Positions 10,830 through 22,540 of a stretch of 64,000 nucleotides of DNA are shown one piece after another. Under the pieces are notes generated by a model that worked only from the letters and a program-made list of their open reading frames with translations, was not told the origin of the DNA and made no database searches. Where the stretch lies: NCBI RefSeq assembly GCF_000004195.4, contig NC_030677.2:112183036-112247035 (forward strand). Reading direction: 5' to 3'. This DNA is from Xenopus tropicalis. Its lineage: Eukaryota > Chordata > Amphibia > Anura > Pipidae. The stretch's first letter is position 1, and each line of letters opens with the position of its first letter. The translations under genes and the position numbers were made by a program.

Positions 10830-13800
10830 CTAGGACACAGGAAGAAGATACCATTACCATTCGGTAGTTCAGCGATTAGTATAGGGGTGATGGGCTTGTG
10901 CAGCTCTCCAGCTCACAGGTACACACACAGGTACTCACAGGTTATTAGCATGCTGGGAGTAATATCAGCTGATAATGTATGGAGAGTAAGTAGGTGCTTC
11001 TAAAACTTGCCTCCAAGCCAGAGATTTAAAAATGGGCACCTACTTCGAGGGCATGGGAGGAACATTAAAAGTGGTGGTGTGGAATATGTTGCTTATAAGC
11101 CACTGGCCGGGGATCGAAGATGTAGAGAGTAATCTAAGTCTAAGACAATTAGAAATTGATCTTCATTCTTTATTTGTGGTTTTGTAATGAATTCACTCTT
11201 TTGTTTAGCAATTCCATTTTGGAATTTTAGCAGTAATCATGTTGCTAGTGTTCAAATTACCTTAGCAACCGTGGGGTGGATGAATGAGAGACTGGTATGG
11301 TATATGGTATATGGTATATGAATAGGACAGTCAAAGAGTCATTAGAAGAAGGCAAATAATGAATGAATTGGCCATACTATAACACACTAAAAGTTAACTC
11401 TAAAGTGAACCACCCCTTTAACACTCCATCCCTTTACACATCAGTAATAGAAAGTCATTGTAAAATAATTAGTTCTAGTTAATGGTAATTTCATATCATT
11501 AATTCTTTCCAGTTCTTTTTTTAGCTGAAAAAACCCACATTCATTTTGCCCATATATAAATTGCTTACCTCTAGGAAGATAAGTCCCATGGCAAGACCAC
11601 CCAGGAGCAGGAGATTTCCTCGACCCCAGCTCACTATCTTGTCCAGACAACCTTCCACATATATCATATCATCAACATCCCACTGCATACGGTTCTGAGT
11701 TTGGTACCCGCACATGGTATTTATAACTTTCTGTTATTTAAAGAAATATGAGTTTTTAATTCAGTTACACAACATGAACATGTTGGTGCTAGGAATTCAC
11801 TGTGGCTCCTCCACTGCTTCTGAACTAACCAGTGGCATTACAGCTGCTTCCACCCTGTACCACAGGGGTAATATCATTGTCTGAGCCTGTCTGTGTCCTA
11901 GGGTGATGGCAATGGACCTGAGGGTGGGGCCAGATGGAGAGGGGGTGGGGTCAGACCTAGTTGAAGTTGCAACTTCTAAAAGTGCACCTGCTTTGGTCCC
12001 ATACTAAAGTTTTTTTTTATAACTGTACATTTAAACTAAAGCAAATTATAATTAAACATTATTTAATTGTATTTGTTCTAGGCATGAAAAAGGCAAACAG
12101 CACTGTATAGAGCACTCTGCAAATGAATATTCTGGTAGAATTTTAGTACAGGTATGGTGTCTGTTATCGAATTATGGGAAGGCCATCTCTAGTTTAATCA
12201 AACAATTCGAAATTCTAAAGACAATTTCCTTTTTCTCTGTGATAATAAAACAGTGCTTTGTACTTGATCCCATCTAGACATGGTATGGAGATTCAAATTA
12301 TAGAAACATACCTTAGATGGAAAATCCCAGGTCCCGAGCGTTTTGGATAACAGGTCCCATACCTGTATTATTATTGGCTGATTTGTAGACTTAAATCATT
12401 TTATCAAGTAGCGCAGCACATGATAGGCTTCTGCCTTGTAAGATGACTGCAGATGCACACTTGTATAACTCTAATGGGTTGGTTACCTGCCCGTTCTCTT
12501 TGATGCAGCAGGAGTATGGCACCCCACATTTCTCTAGGCTTGGGTTCGACTCCGAACAGTAGAAGTAGAGATTTTGGGACCAGTCTCTGTAATTATTCAC
12601 TCCACAGCATTCAAACTTGAAGACAAAAAAATAGATATTAAGAACTGTTACCATATTGACTTTGGTAAATGCAAAGGGTCACTCACTAGCCATAACAATA
12701 TCTTTCCTGGATGGGGACCTGAACATCTTAATTTTGTTATTTCTTTAAAGGAGAAAGAAAGATAAAAACTAAGTAAGCTTTATCAGAAAGGTCTATGTAA
12801 ATACAGCCATAAGCACTCACAGAAACGCTGCACTGACTTCTCTGTCAAAAGATTTGTTGTGTCTGTTTTCCTCTGCCAGAGACAAGCAGCTCTCTCCTCT
12901 CTCCCCTCTCCTGCTTCCCCCTCCCTCCTGTTTGGTTTCTGATGATCTGAACAGGTGAAATATGGGGAGACTTAAGGGCACTATTGAGAGAACTGAAGGT
13001 ATGCCTGCAGCTTGAGATTAACTCTTAACTAGCCATTCCTTCTACTTTAAACTGTGTTTATTGAGTTTCAGTATAAACAAGCAGTGAATATAGCAAATCA
13101 TCAGCATGGACATCTAGCTGATTCTATCTATAAATGAAATGTTTACATGAACATGAAAATGTCACATATTGTAGCATGAATCAGGCGAAACAAACACCAG
13201 ATCTAGATCAAATAAATTGGGCAGTTTTTTCTAAAGGTTTGTCTAAATTATTTTTTAATATGAAATACAGGTATATGTGTGGTGGGGGGTGACATTTGTG
13301 CCATGTGAAGTGACCACTCTCAATTTTTAAAAGACACACCCACACCCTTTTGTTATTGAAGTAAAAGCAATGAGGCTGTTATCAATGGGAATTCCTGGGG
13401 GAAATCTTTGGAATTTCTGTCTGAAAGCATTCTCACCTTTTTCTGTAAATAGTCAATAAAATTTTGGAGGTCCAGATCTTCTCGATATCGATTAATAGCC
13501 CTTGTCATTACAGAAGAGACTTTCTCTAGAACCTGCAGATATGCAGAAATTAGCATCAGCTATTTCATTATAAGGTCATGCATGTAACACAAAGGTATAA
13601 TTCATTGGTTTAGCACCAGTTTTGAGTCACCATCCAATATGTTAAAGCAATACCGGCATATATATGGTTGAGATTAAAGTACTTTTTCTTGAACTTTCTT
13701 GAAGTTCTTGAACCAATATCAAAATGTAATGCCAAACTACAACATTCCACATTTGCAATGGCCTTTAAATAGGCAATAATGTTATCTACATTGTAGCTGT

Positions 13801-16800
13801 GGGTGCCTCCAAACATGGAATCTTACAGTTGTAAATACTTGTTCATGAACAACAGATGTCCAACCCTCCTTTATATGCATGTAGAGATCCAACCAGAGTG
13901 TAAGGGAGTCTGAGTGTAATTTATATTTATAATAAACTGCATGCATACCAGTGAGTTAAATAAATGTGTTGTGTTACAAGTAAAGCACAATAACGCAAAT
14001 TCATTTATTATATAATGGCAAATAGGATAGTCCTGCTCCCTGCTTGCTCTCAGCTATACAGGAAGTACAGAGCAAGGACAGGAAAATGAATCATAAAGAC
14101 AAATGGCAAGGCAGTAGAAATGCCCTTAACCAAAATGTCCACCCAAGCAGACTTAACTAGAGCATTCCTACCCAATGGAAATTTTAGGAGTCCTATTTAG
14201 CAACAGGGCTATAAGCAATAAAACATCTATTAAGGGAGAAGATCACCCAAAAATTATTTTGGTTTGTCGAAGAGTCTAAAGTAGTAATAACCTATCTTTT
14301 AAATGATTTTAATTTAGTTTGGTGTCTTACCAGCCAAGCATTTCAAATTATTGCTAAAGTCAGTGACTATCATGCCAGTTTGCAATCATGTATATTTCTT
14401 CCTGTCCTCTGTCCACCATGTTCATTCAATCAGCCAGCCCACTGGTCTCTTAAAAAAAACTATATCCCCCGAACAATGTTGGTCTTTATAAAAATATATC
14501 CCATAATACGGCTCATATTGAAAAACACTACTTTATCTATATTAACCATTTTCAGAAAAATGTGCATTATTAGTATTATGTGCTATTGGGTAATCCTAAG
14601 TAGAAAATTGCAGTTTTAAGTACTTAGGGCTGTCCCCCTGGGATCATACGATTCACGGTGCACACAAACAATGGTGGATCAAGATAAAAAATGAAAAAGG
14701 ACAATATTTACTGATATATATTCCACTTTGGTAAAATACTTCAATAGGCCACTTAATATGGGTTATAGTTTTCCTTTCATTAATTTAGAATGAAAAATGT
14801 ATTTCAAAAATGATATATAATTTTAAAGAATTATAGAAAATTGTAATATCCTTGTCAAATAATCTATCGCTTATAGTTTCTTCCATACATATTTAAATAT
14901 GTAATAGTGCAAGCATAAGAACAAGCTACTGCAATGAATTCATTTTCTCATACTCTCAGCCCACAGGAAAGTTCTTACCATCCCTGAGAACATAAAACCA
15001 AGGACAGCTGCCACAAACTGTAGGATCAGCACTATGAGGAGCATCCAGGCAAACTGCAAAAAGCAGAAACATGATCATTTACTCCTGAGCAGTTAACAAA
15101 AATCAGACGCAGGATATGCAATATGACAATGCATGAAAACTCTGGTCCTAACAGTCCTATTGCAATATCGGAAATGCAGCTTGCACCCCAAGTCTGGTTA
15201 AGAGGGCACACATGCAGCCGCACTGTCTTCTAAAAGGGGCTCTGCCACTGCAGTAAGTTGTCACTTGTTGGGTAGTCTTATAATCTGCCAATCCACACTC
15301 CCCAGCACACCCTGGCCTTTCCACTCTGTTCCGCCTGGTGCACGGTATTTAGAGAGACTTCGGCACTCTCCGTCATGTTCCAAACAGCACAAAAATACCG
15401 GCACAACAGGACTTGTTTAAGCGGGACAAACCCTGCAGATTTTTAATAGTAGCAAACCATATAAATATATGGTTTGCGGCTACTGCACATCTTTTTTGAC
15501 ACAACCTTTTTTGACACGACCACAACTTATTTGACATAACTGTGTCTTAGTTGATGTGATCATGACCTTCTTTGACCCAACTGCTATTTATTTGACGAGA
15601 CCACAAATTTTTCCTTGCAGTAAATTTTTGCCGCAGATTCACAAAAAAATTGCTTATCACTATTCACTATCACTTTTTATTTGGTCTTTATTTTCTAGTT
15701 TTTGAATGTTTAGCACTTCTGACTCTTTCCAGCTTTTAAATTGGGGTCACTAACCCCGGCACTCAAAACTAGAAATCTTTCTATCCAGACCCTCTCCTAT
15801 TCATATTTCAGTCTCTCATTTAAACTACTTCCTGATTGCTATGGTAAACAAGACCCTAGCAACCAGATAACTGCTGAAATTCCAAACCAGAGAGCTGCTG
15901 AATAAAGAGCTAAATAACTGAAAACCCACAAGAAATTAAAATGAAAACCAGTTGCAAACTGTCAGAATATCAATGTCTACATCATACTTAGGTTATTTTC
16001 AAGTTAAACAACCCCGTTTTAAAAAAAAAAAACTAAGAGAAGGTACCATATCCTTTATATACTTCATGATACTTAGGAATAACTTATAAAATACATGTTT
16101 TTAATGGCGGGATGAATTGTTAAAATGTTGTCAACTGTCAAGTTTTAGACTGGATGTCCAGTTTTCAAAACATAATGTATTTAACAATCTTCAGTAATGA
16201 ATATGTGGATTTGGTTGCAGTCAAACCTATTGGAATAACTTTATGTTATAACAATTAAAGTGTATATAACTAAATATTATATATATTATGTAAAAGCACA
16301 GAACAACTGGTTGGCAGATGAGCTTATAAACTATTCAAAACAAATAAATATACACATTATTTTAATTTGGATTAGTAATTCGGAACCAGTTATAAATAGT
16401 GCATGTGTTAAATGACTGACCAGTGTGATTCTGACTAATGAATATCTACTCACAATTTTGAGCAATATATGTAGATCCCGTAAAGCTCCCATGCAACCAA
16501 CGAAGGTTATGGCAAACATTAGTATTCCAACAGCTGTTACTATGACTGCTGGGTCTGTGGTCAGAGAATCCACAATAGCTGATAAAATAAGAAGGCATAG
16601 AATGAACTGCTTATCCCTTAATAAAACAACTCAGCAAAGAAATTCTGAATGAGTGGTGAGTATAACTTTAAAGTACAGGTATGAGATCCATTATCCGGGA
16701 ACCCGTTATCCAGAAAGGCCATCTCCTATAGATTCCATTATAAGCAAATAATTCAATTTTTTTTAAATTTATGTCCTTCTTCTCTGTAATAATAAAACAG

Positions 16801-19800
16801 TACCTAATATTTGATCCTAACAAAGAAATAAATACTGGCAAAACAGTCCTATTGGGTTTTTTTTAATGTTTACATTATTTTTCAGTAGACTTAAAGCATG
16901 TTGATCCAAATATGGAAAGACCCCTTATCTGGAAAACCCTAGGTCCTGAGCATTCTGGATAACAGGTCCCATACCTGTACTCATACCTGGACATTTCTTA
17001 CTGTGCAAAATGAGAGAATTTAAGGAGAACTAAAGCCCTAGAGTCCTAATTAGAACTGTATTCACTATGTTAACAAAGAACAAATGCCCCATGGTACCCA
17101 TTTGCTGTGCCTATGGGTCAAGCACACCCCCACTTTTACAGTAAACAGAGCACAATTGGGGGATACACAGTGGTGCAGTTAAGGAGGGGGTTGGAGACAT
17201 CTGGAGGGGACATAGAATTTTAAAAATCCTTTAGCTATATACACAAATCTTAGTGAATAAAGTACTAAGTGCCAAAAGTGCTGGATTGGCCCTAGACAGG
17301 GTTGTTTTAATAAATGGGCAAAAGGGGCATCTGTCCAGGGCCCACCAGTACACATTTCATCTGGGATAACTTTTGGCAAAGCATCCTGTAGTAATGGCAT
17401 ACATCTCATGGTTAATTGATTTGCCTTTTTCCTCATAAAATCAGCATTTTGTTATTTATCTGCTCCCAGGGCTGTTGGTCCAGGGGGCACACTTGGGCAT
17501 AATGTCTACTTCAGTAAGTGCAGTCTATTTCTTTATTGCCTGCCTTGTCATATTGAACTTCATGTGCTGGAGGGTTATTCTATCACAATTTTTTGGGGGC
17601 GGTGGGGGCCAACCAATTGAATCTTGCCCTGGGCCCAGTAGTACCTTAAAGTGTCACTGGCCCTAGGGGGCCAAGCCTGAAGGTCAGTTTGGGAGATGCC
17701 TATCTGGTCTCATTTATATTTAAGATATCTATCTCCTGTTTGTAAATGAAAGGGCAAATTTATAATTCAGGGGGAAATAATGTGCCTAAGGGTAGTTTGC
17801 TAATGCTGATAAGATGTGTGATAGCAGCTCTGGGTGGAGCTGGGTGGCTCAGCTTAAGGCAAGACTAACAGCAAGCACTATCACATTCCTGTAAAGTCAA
17901 CTCACTGGTTTCTTTGCAGAATTTGGCATATATCCCCACTGCTATCATCAAACCACTGGCAACCTACAGAGCAAGAGATCAAGAGAGGTGAAACACATCA
18001 CAACGATTCTGAAAGGAAGAAATACTTTGTTTACAAGCTGGTTTTACATTCCCACCGTTTTAAATATTTAGGGAAACATGCTTCCATGTGCTAAAATATT
18101 CAGAGAACGTCTTCCTTCTTAAAGGGGTAATTCACCACTAATCTAGCTTTTAGTATATTAAGGCAATTACTAATAAACCAGTATCTCTCTAACTGAGGTT
18201 TTCTGGAAGTCTGTTTAGTTTCCCCTTATTTCTAGAGGTTTACAATGTAGGTATGTATATGTATGTATATCTTTATTTATAAAGCGCTACTTATGTACGC
18301 AGCGCTGTACAGTAGAATTCATTAATACAGACAGGGGGGTTAAAGATAATGGATAAATACAAAGTACAACAATAAATACAATAAATACAAAGTGCAGTTG
18401 CAATAAGAGTCAGAAACACAAGATGAAGGAGGTCCCTGCCCCGTAGAGCTTACAATCTAGATGGGAGGGTAACTAACAGACACAAATAGGCAAATATAAG
18501 TGCTGTAGGTCACAGTGGGTGACATTACAGTATAAGTGCCAGTTTCCAGATCAGGTGCTGGGTGAGTGCTCCAAAAGGTAGTCTTTAAGTTTAGTTTTAA
18601 AAAGACTGAGGGAGGATTCTCTCCGGAGGAAATCGGGGAGGGCATTCCAAATGTAAGGGGCAGCAAGGCAGAAGGGTTTAAGGCGGGAAACAGCAGTAGT
18701 AGTGGGGGGCGCAACCAAACGGTTGCTCTGCAAGGAACGAAGGAGTCGGCCAGGAACGTACGGAGACACCAGGGAAGAGATGTAGTGAGGAGCAGAGGAA
18801 TGGAGGGCTTTGAAGGTTAAGAGAAGGAGTTTGTAAACTATTCTTTGTTTAACAGGAAGCCACGATAAGGCCTTTAGCAGGGGAAGGGCCTGAACTCTCC
18901 TGGATGAGAGGAGGAGAATTCTGGCAGCAGTGTTTAATATAGACTGTAGGGGGGAAAGATGGGAGTTAGGGAGGCCGGTTAGCAGCAGGTTACGGTAGTC
19001 AAGTCGGGATAGGATGAGGGCATGCATGAGCAGCCTAGCTGTTACAGTAGAAAGAAAGGGCCGGATTTTGGCAATATTGCGTAAGAAAAAGTGACAGGTT
19101 TTGACAGTGGTGTTAGTATGGTCAGAGAAGGAGAGACTGGAGTCAAAGATCACCCCCAAACAACGCATGGAATTGACAGGGTTGATGAGGGTGCCTTCAA
19201 TAGAGATAGAAAAGGGGGGAGTAGGACCAGGTTTAGGCGGAAAGATCATTAGTTCAGTTTTTGTTAGGTTGAGTTTGAGGTGGCGTTGGTTCATCCAATT
19301 GGAGATAGCCAGGAGGCAGTTAGAGCCTCCTGGCTACAATCCCAAAAGGTACATATACCCACCCAAAAGAAGAGGGAACTTCTAATACACAGAGAAAATA
19401 AGGTTAGCTGAGGGCTTATTTGTTCTTTTAAACCAAGTAAAGCACTGTCCTCTTCAAGGAATGTCTTGGAATGACATTGGTTTTATGTAATAAAAGTTCG
19501 CCCAGCTGCAGTAACCCATCACATCCCATTGGTAGGTAGCATTTACTGGCATTTATAAGCAAACATCCTTTTGGTCACTATGGGTCACTGCATTTGGACA
19601 AAATGAGTTTGCTTTTTATTAACTCCCCCCATATTTAATAAAAGGCACTAACTTTTATGTGCAGATAGCAGGATGCCTCTATATATCCTATATATATATG
19701 CCTCTGTCCCTTCATATAGAACACAGCATTTTAAGCTTTTAATCTCTGGTTTGTACTATTTGCAAGGTAAAATTAGCCCCATCCACCCCCCATTAATAAA

Positions 19801-20351
19801 GAACAGTACTGATTAAAGCACAGGGCAGGGTTTTACTGTTGCCTTAATTGCTCTGTAAAATATTGGCATTAATTACATATTCTAGTGTATTGATGAATGT
19901 TATAGATTATATGATCTTTGTAAAACACAACTGTACTTAATTACTGTACATTCACTAGTTCTACCCGATGGTGGCAGCTTCCTTATCCATTTTTGCATAG
20001 CATTATTTCATGATTGTAAAAGAACAGTAATTCCATGCCAGACGTACTGCATCAAACTAAACTATTCTGGAGTTTATAAATGAACTGGTTGGTTTGATGA
20101 GGAATGTACAGAGTTGTATTTTCCACTATGATCTAATTGATGTTTTAATCAATAGTGCATAATCCCCCTCTAAATGGGCAGTCTTCTCTCCACACCCATG
20201 TGCAGTGCTACGTTGAAGACATAACTGCATACCTATTACATGCTCACAATTACACATCCCCAGCTCTATATGTGTAATAACGAATTTCACTCACCCAAAA
20301 AAGATAGCAGGATACAAAGAGAGAATACTTTACTATCTGATTAGTCCTCAT
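10629..20351 (-). CDS. TspanC8 tetraspanin, TSPAN33-like (8 coding exons)
   Basis: Joining minus-strand exons 20351-20295, 17963-17906, 16578-16454, 15053-14979, 13532-13437, 12615-12487, 11730-11569 and 10829-10629 gives 903 bases, or 300 residues plus stop. Every junction is GT-AG and keeps frame. There are four membrane spans: about residues 6-34, 49-70, 81-103 and 215-245. The large loop holds FECCG (138-142), PYSCC (170-174), MCG (186-188) and EGC (206-208). That makes eight loop cysteines (140, 141, 157, 167, 173, 174, 187, 208), the mark of the TspanC8 group, whose members guide and regulate ADAM10 at membranes. DWSQNLYF, CSESNPS, INTMCG and the GCLDKIV...GNLLLLGGLAMGL region point to TSPAN33 within the group. 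The cytosolic tail (about residues 252-300) is longer and more acidic than human TSPAN33's. The N-terminus before span 1 is shorter. The start was chosen at the only in-frame ATG after an upstream stop. Orthology is unproven, because human TSPAN33 is not beside TMEM38A. Confidence 0.88.
10988..11115. mobile_element. Degenerate hAT-type MITE fragment
   Basis: GCTTCTAAAACTTGCCTCCA, then AACATTAAAAGTGGTGGTG and GCCACTGGCCGGGGATC match the right half of the intact element at 43251-43542. Confidence 0.55.
11117..11421 (+). mobile_element. T2-type MITE of the GATGTAGAGAGTAATATTC family
   Basis: Shares GATGTAGAGAGTAAT..., TTGCTAG...CAAATTACCTTAGCAACC and the end GTGAACCACCCCTTTAA with copies at about 29470-29942 and 60173-61054. 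It holds a short TATGG tandem near 11295-11320. Confidence 0.6.
11569..11730 (-). CDS. Tetraspanin exon 7 (end of large loop, TM4)
   Basis: Encodes KVINTMCGYQ... to GLAMGLIFLE, with loop cysteines 187 and 208. The acceptor is aaataacag and the donor GTAAGC, both phase 0. Confidence 0.9.
12148..12367. mobile_element. MITE with ACAGGTATGGGACC ends
   Basis: The ends read ACAGGTATGG...CTGTTATC and AACAGGTCCCATACCTGT. The interior carries TTTCCTTTTTCTCTGTGATA and TTGATCCCATCTAGA, as do copies at 16675, 28336, 32942 and 50152. Confidence 0.75.
12487..12615 (-). CDS. Tetraspanin exon 6 (CCG and PYSCC loop motifs)
   Basis: Encodes FECCGVNNYRDW through PYSCCIKENGQ, with six of the eight loop cysteines. 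The acceptor is ttgtcttcaag and the donor GTAACC. Confidence 0.92.
12745..13050. mobile_element. T2-type MITE in a tetraspanin intron
   Basis: Inverted ends TTAAAGGAGAAAGAAAG and CCATTCCTTCTACTTTAA lie inside TTAA. The middle is CT-rich. Confidence 0.5.
13437..13532 (-). CDS. Tetraspanin exon 5 (start of large loop)
   Basis: Encodes VLEKVSSVMTRAINRYRE through IDYLQKK, the helical base of the loop. The YREDLDLQNFIDY stretch closely matches the TSPAN33 type. Confidence 0.88.
14450..14783. mobile_element. T2-type MITE, AACTATACCCCC family (degenerate)
   Basis: Matches 21039-21563: ACTATATCCCCCGAACAATG, GTGCTATTGGGTAATCCTAA, GGTGGATCAAG, and the end GTTATAGTTTTCC. Its TTAA ends are imperfect. 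Confidence 0.6.
14979..15053 (-). CDS. Tetraspanin exon 4 (TM3)
   Basis: Encodes FAWMLLIVLILQFVAAVLG and FMFSGM. The acceptor is ctttttgcag and the donor GTAAGA. It is only 25 codons long. Confidence 0.88.
15690..16021 (-). mobile_element. T2-type MITE, reverse copy of the GATGTAGAGAG family
   Basis: In reverse it carries CTAGCAACCAGATAACTGCT, GAGCTGCTGAATAAA and GTTAAACAACCCC. It is the reverse complement of the layout at 29470-29942. Confidence 0.5.
16454..16578 (-). CDS. Tetraspanin exon 3 (TM2)
   Basis: Encodes IVDSLTTDPAVIVTAVGILM, then FAITFVGCMGALRDLHILLKI. The first codon is split (A from exon 2 plus CT). The donor is GTGAGT. Confidence 0.88.
16675..16979. mobile_element. MITE with ACAGGTATGGGACC ends
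   Basis: Reads ACAGGTATGAGATCCATTAT at the left and GGATAACAGGTCCCATACCT at the right. It lies in the intron between tetraspanin exons 2 and 3. Confidence 0.8.
17906..17963 (-). CDS. Tetraspanin exon 2 (second half of TM1)
   Basis: Encodes VASGLMIAVGIYAKFCKET and leaves a phase-1 base. The acceptor is ttgctctgtag and the donor GTGAGT. The split inside TM1 matches the exon boundary of TSPAN33 as I recall it. Confidence 0.85.
18250..19335 (-). mobile_element. L2-like LINE 3' fragment
   Basis: The minus-strand frame 19294-18551 encodes about 247 residues of LINE reverse transcriptase C-terminus: MNQRHLKLNLTKTELMIFPP, LSRLDYRNLLLTGLP, and ALSWLPVKQRIVYKLLLLTF. It ends LKDYLLEHSPST. Downstream, near 18270-18310, ATTTATAAAGCGCTACTTAT is a typical 3' tail. 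The catalytic palm is absent, so this is a 5'-truncated, immobile copy. It lies in tetraspanin intron 1. The L2 label is by motif memory; Rex1 or another CR1-group clade is possible. Confidence 0.75.
19336..20294. other. Tetraspanin intron 1, remaining sequence
   Basis: No coding exon. 19430-19650 holds a degenerate MITE similar to 48365-48548, with GGTAGGTAGCATTTACTGG and GGTCACTATGGGTCACTGC. Confidence 0.4.
20295..20351 (-). CDS. Tetraspanin exon 1 (N-terminus, first half of TM1)
   Basis: Encodes MRTNQIVKYSLFVSCYLFW and ends at TGG before GTGAGTG, in phase with exon 2. An A lies at -3 of the ATG. The same frame is closed upstream by TAA near 20388. Another ATG near 20366 is out of frame and would be a small upstream ORF. 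Confidence 0.72.
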
Positions 20352-21038
20352 GTTTCCTTGCCCTTGTACATAAAGCTGGTAAATTCGTTACAACTCCAGA
20401 GCAGTGCAGTGATGTGATAGGAAGAGAAGTGTGTGAGTTTTGAGGAAGAGGAGGGGAGTAACGTGTAAACTTACAGGCATGTAGGATCATGTTATATGCA
20501 TGCTTTGCTTCTTCTTTCCTGGTTTCTTCATTTTCTGTGAATTGCTCCCACACAGTTCTCAGTTTAAAATAAAAATGGGAGATAATTATTCTGCCTGTTT
20601 ATTATAACTATGGCACATTAAGGGTTTTGATCATCTTTATGTCTTAATATAAAATTGCAGCCATCAAAAATTTCCTGTCACCCTTAAAAAAGCACAGTGA
20701 ATCCCGTGTGGGTGCCAGAAATACTGTAGGTGGTGACAGACAGTCTCCACTCACTAAGGTCTTGAACAAGGGTGGCAAACTGTTAGGGGTGGCAGGCAGG
20801 CCTGGTCTGGCAATCTGTGGATTCTGGCAAACGCCAGAGGGGCTGCTGTAACATGCCATAGACAGTCACTATTTATTGGGCTTGTGGGAGCTGTGTCTAA
20901 AATCGGACGCAATTTATTTTTATTTATTGTTTTTATTACAGAGAAAATCATCCAACTTCTCTGATCATTCACCAGCTGGAGAATCTGTTTTTTTGGGAGG
21001 CCCGTGTATTCAGATCATAGAGTTTCCCAGTTACATAA

Positions 21039-21563
21039 TTAAAGGAAAACTATACCCCCAAACAATGTAGGTCTCTATAAAAATATATTGCATGTACAGC
21101 ACTGCGGAATATGTTGGCGCTTTATAAATAAGTGTTAACAATAATAATAATAATAAAATAAACAAGCTCATATGTAAAACCCTAATTCATCTTTTTTAGT
21201 AGTATGTGCTATTGGGTACTCCTAAATAGGAAATTGCCATTTTAAGAATTAAGGGCCGCCTCCTGGGATCATAGGATTCACAGTGCACACAAATAAGCCA
21301 AGGCACACATACATGCTAGGCCCTATCAGCCAATTAATGGACAGAGTTCTGCCTTTTGCTTTCACACTTCTTCCTGTTACAGTTAGAGCTGCATTATTTC
21401 TGGTCATGTGATCTCTGAGGGAGCACACAGCCCATCACAAAATGGTGGATCAAGGGAAAGGATGTAAAAGGGCAATATTTACTGATTCTTTAATAGGTCA
21501 CTTAACATAAAATAATCTATTTGTTGGTTAAGTATTCGTTCTGGTGGTATAGTTTTCCTTTAA
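21039..21563. mobile_element. T2-type MITE, AACTATACCCCC family
   Basis: The ends are TTAAAGGAAAACTATACCCC and GGTATAGTTTTCCTTTAA. A foreign insert near 21095-21160 (ACAGCACTGCGGAATATG, GCGCTTTATAAATAAG, then a TAA run) looks like an L2-type 3' tail. Its right TTAA is the left TTAA of the next element. Confidence 0.75.
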
Positions 21564-21973
21564 AGGGGAAGGAAAGGCTAAGTCACTTGGGGGTGCTAAA
21601 ATGTTAAGCACCCCCAAGTGACTTTAATTGCTTACCTCGTACCCCGGGCTGGTGCCCCTGTTAGGAGAAAACAGCACCAGCCCGGGGCACCTGGGGCGAT
21701 GCGCTTCCGCCTTCCTTTCCCCTAGACTCCGAGTCCGGCGCATGCGCAGTAGAGTGAAAAGCCGACTTCTCTGTTAAAGTTCGGCTTTTCACTCTACTGC
21801 GCATGCGCGCACAGCGAGAGAGGAAGGAGGAAGCAATCGCTGCTACCCCGGGCTGGTGCTGTTTTCTCCAAACAGGGGCACCAGCCCGGGGTAGAAGGTA
21901 AGCGATCTAAGTCACTTGGGGGTGCCTAACCTTTTGGCACCCCCAAGTGACTTAGCCTTTCCTTCTTCTTTAA
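21560..21973. mobile_element. GC-rich palindromic T2-type MITE, copy 1
   Basis: TTAA-bounded. Each end forms its own hairpin from AAGTCACTTGGGGGTGC and GCACCCCCAAGTGACTT. The middle is a second inverted repeat around GCGCATGCGCAGTAGAGTG and CACTCTACTGCGCATGCGC. A second copy is at 45638-46043. Confidence 0.85.
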
Positions 21974-22019
21974 GTTGGGTTGAAAAAAGACCAAAGTCCA
22001 TTGGATTCTGTCATGAATT

Positions 22020-22540
22020 TTATGGTATACTTTTTATTTCTAAATTACACTGTTTACATAGCAAATAATTCACTCTACCATTAAAAATTTTATTCTTGAA
22101 CCAACAAATGTATTTTTTAGCTGTAATATTGGTGTGTAGGCAGCCATCTCAGTGCATTGTACCTGAGTCTGAGCTTTAGCTTTACACATTAGAACTGCTT
22201 TCAGGTAACCTATTGTTTCTCCTACTCACATGTAACTAGAGAAGTCCCAAGCCGGACTTGGATTTCTTGCTACTGAGTGCTATTCTGATATCTACTGGCT
22301 GCTGCTTTCTTGCTGCCTTCCCTTTTTTCTGCTGATCGGCTGCTGGGAGTGGGGAGATATCGCTCCAATTTGCAGCTTGAAGAATATGGCTAGCCCCATG
22401 TGTAATTTCTAAATTAAATATTAAAAAGTCTGTTTATGTTTTTGAAAAACAGATTTCAATGCAGGATTTTGCTGCAGAAGCTCTATTAACTGGTGTATTT
22501 TGAAAAAAACATGTTTTCCCATGACAGTATTCCTTTAAGT
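22020..22540 (-). mobile_element. MITE nested in CR1
   Basis: Reads in reverse from TTAAAGGAATACTGTCATGG, with AACATGTTTTTTTC next, to ATTTTATGGTATAC. The CR1 3' tail resumes on the far side. The left boundary is unclear. Confidence 0.5.

Noticed and set aside
20341..20553. Minus-strand open frame with a good-looking GTAAGT donor
   Set aside because: No domain, and it overlaps the tetraspanin exon 1 in another frame. It is more likely 5' UTR.
21560..21973. CpG island promoter for the tetraspanin
   Set aside because: The GC-rich block is a palindromic MITE with a second copy at 45638-46043.
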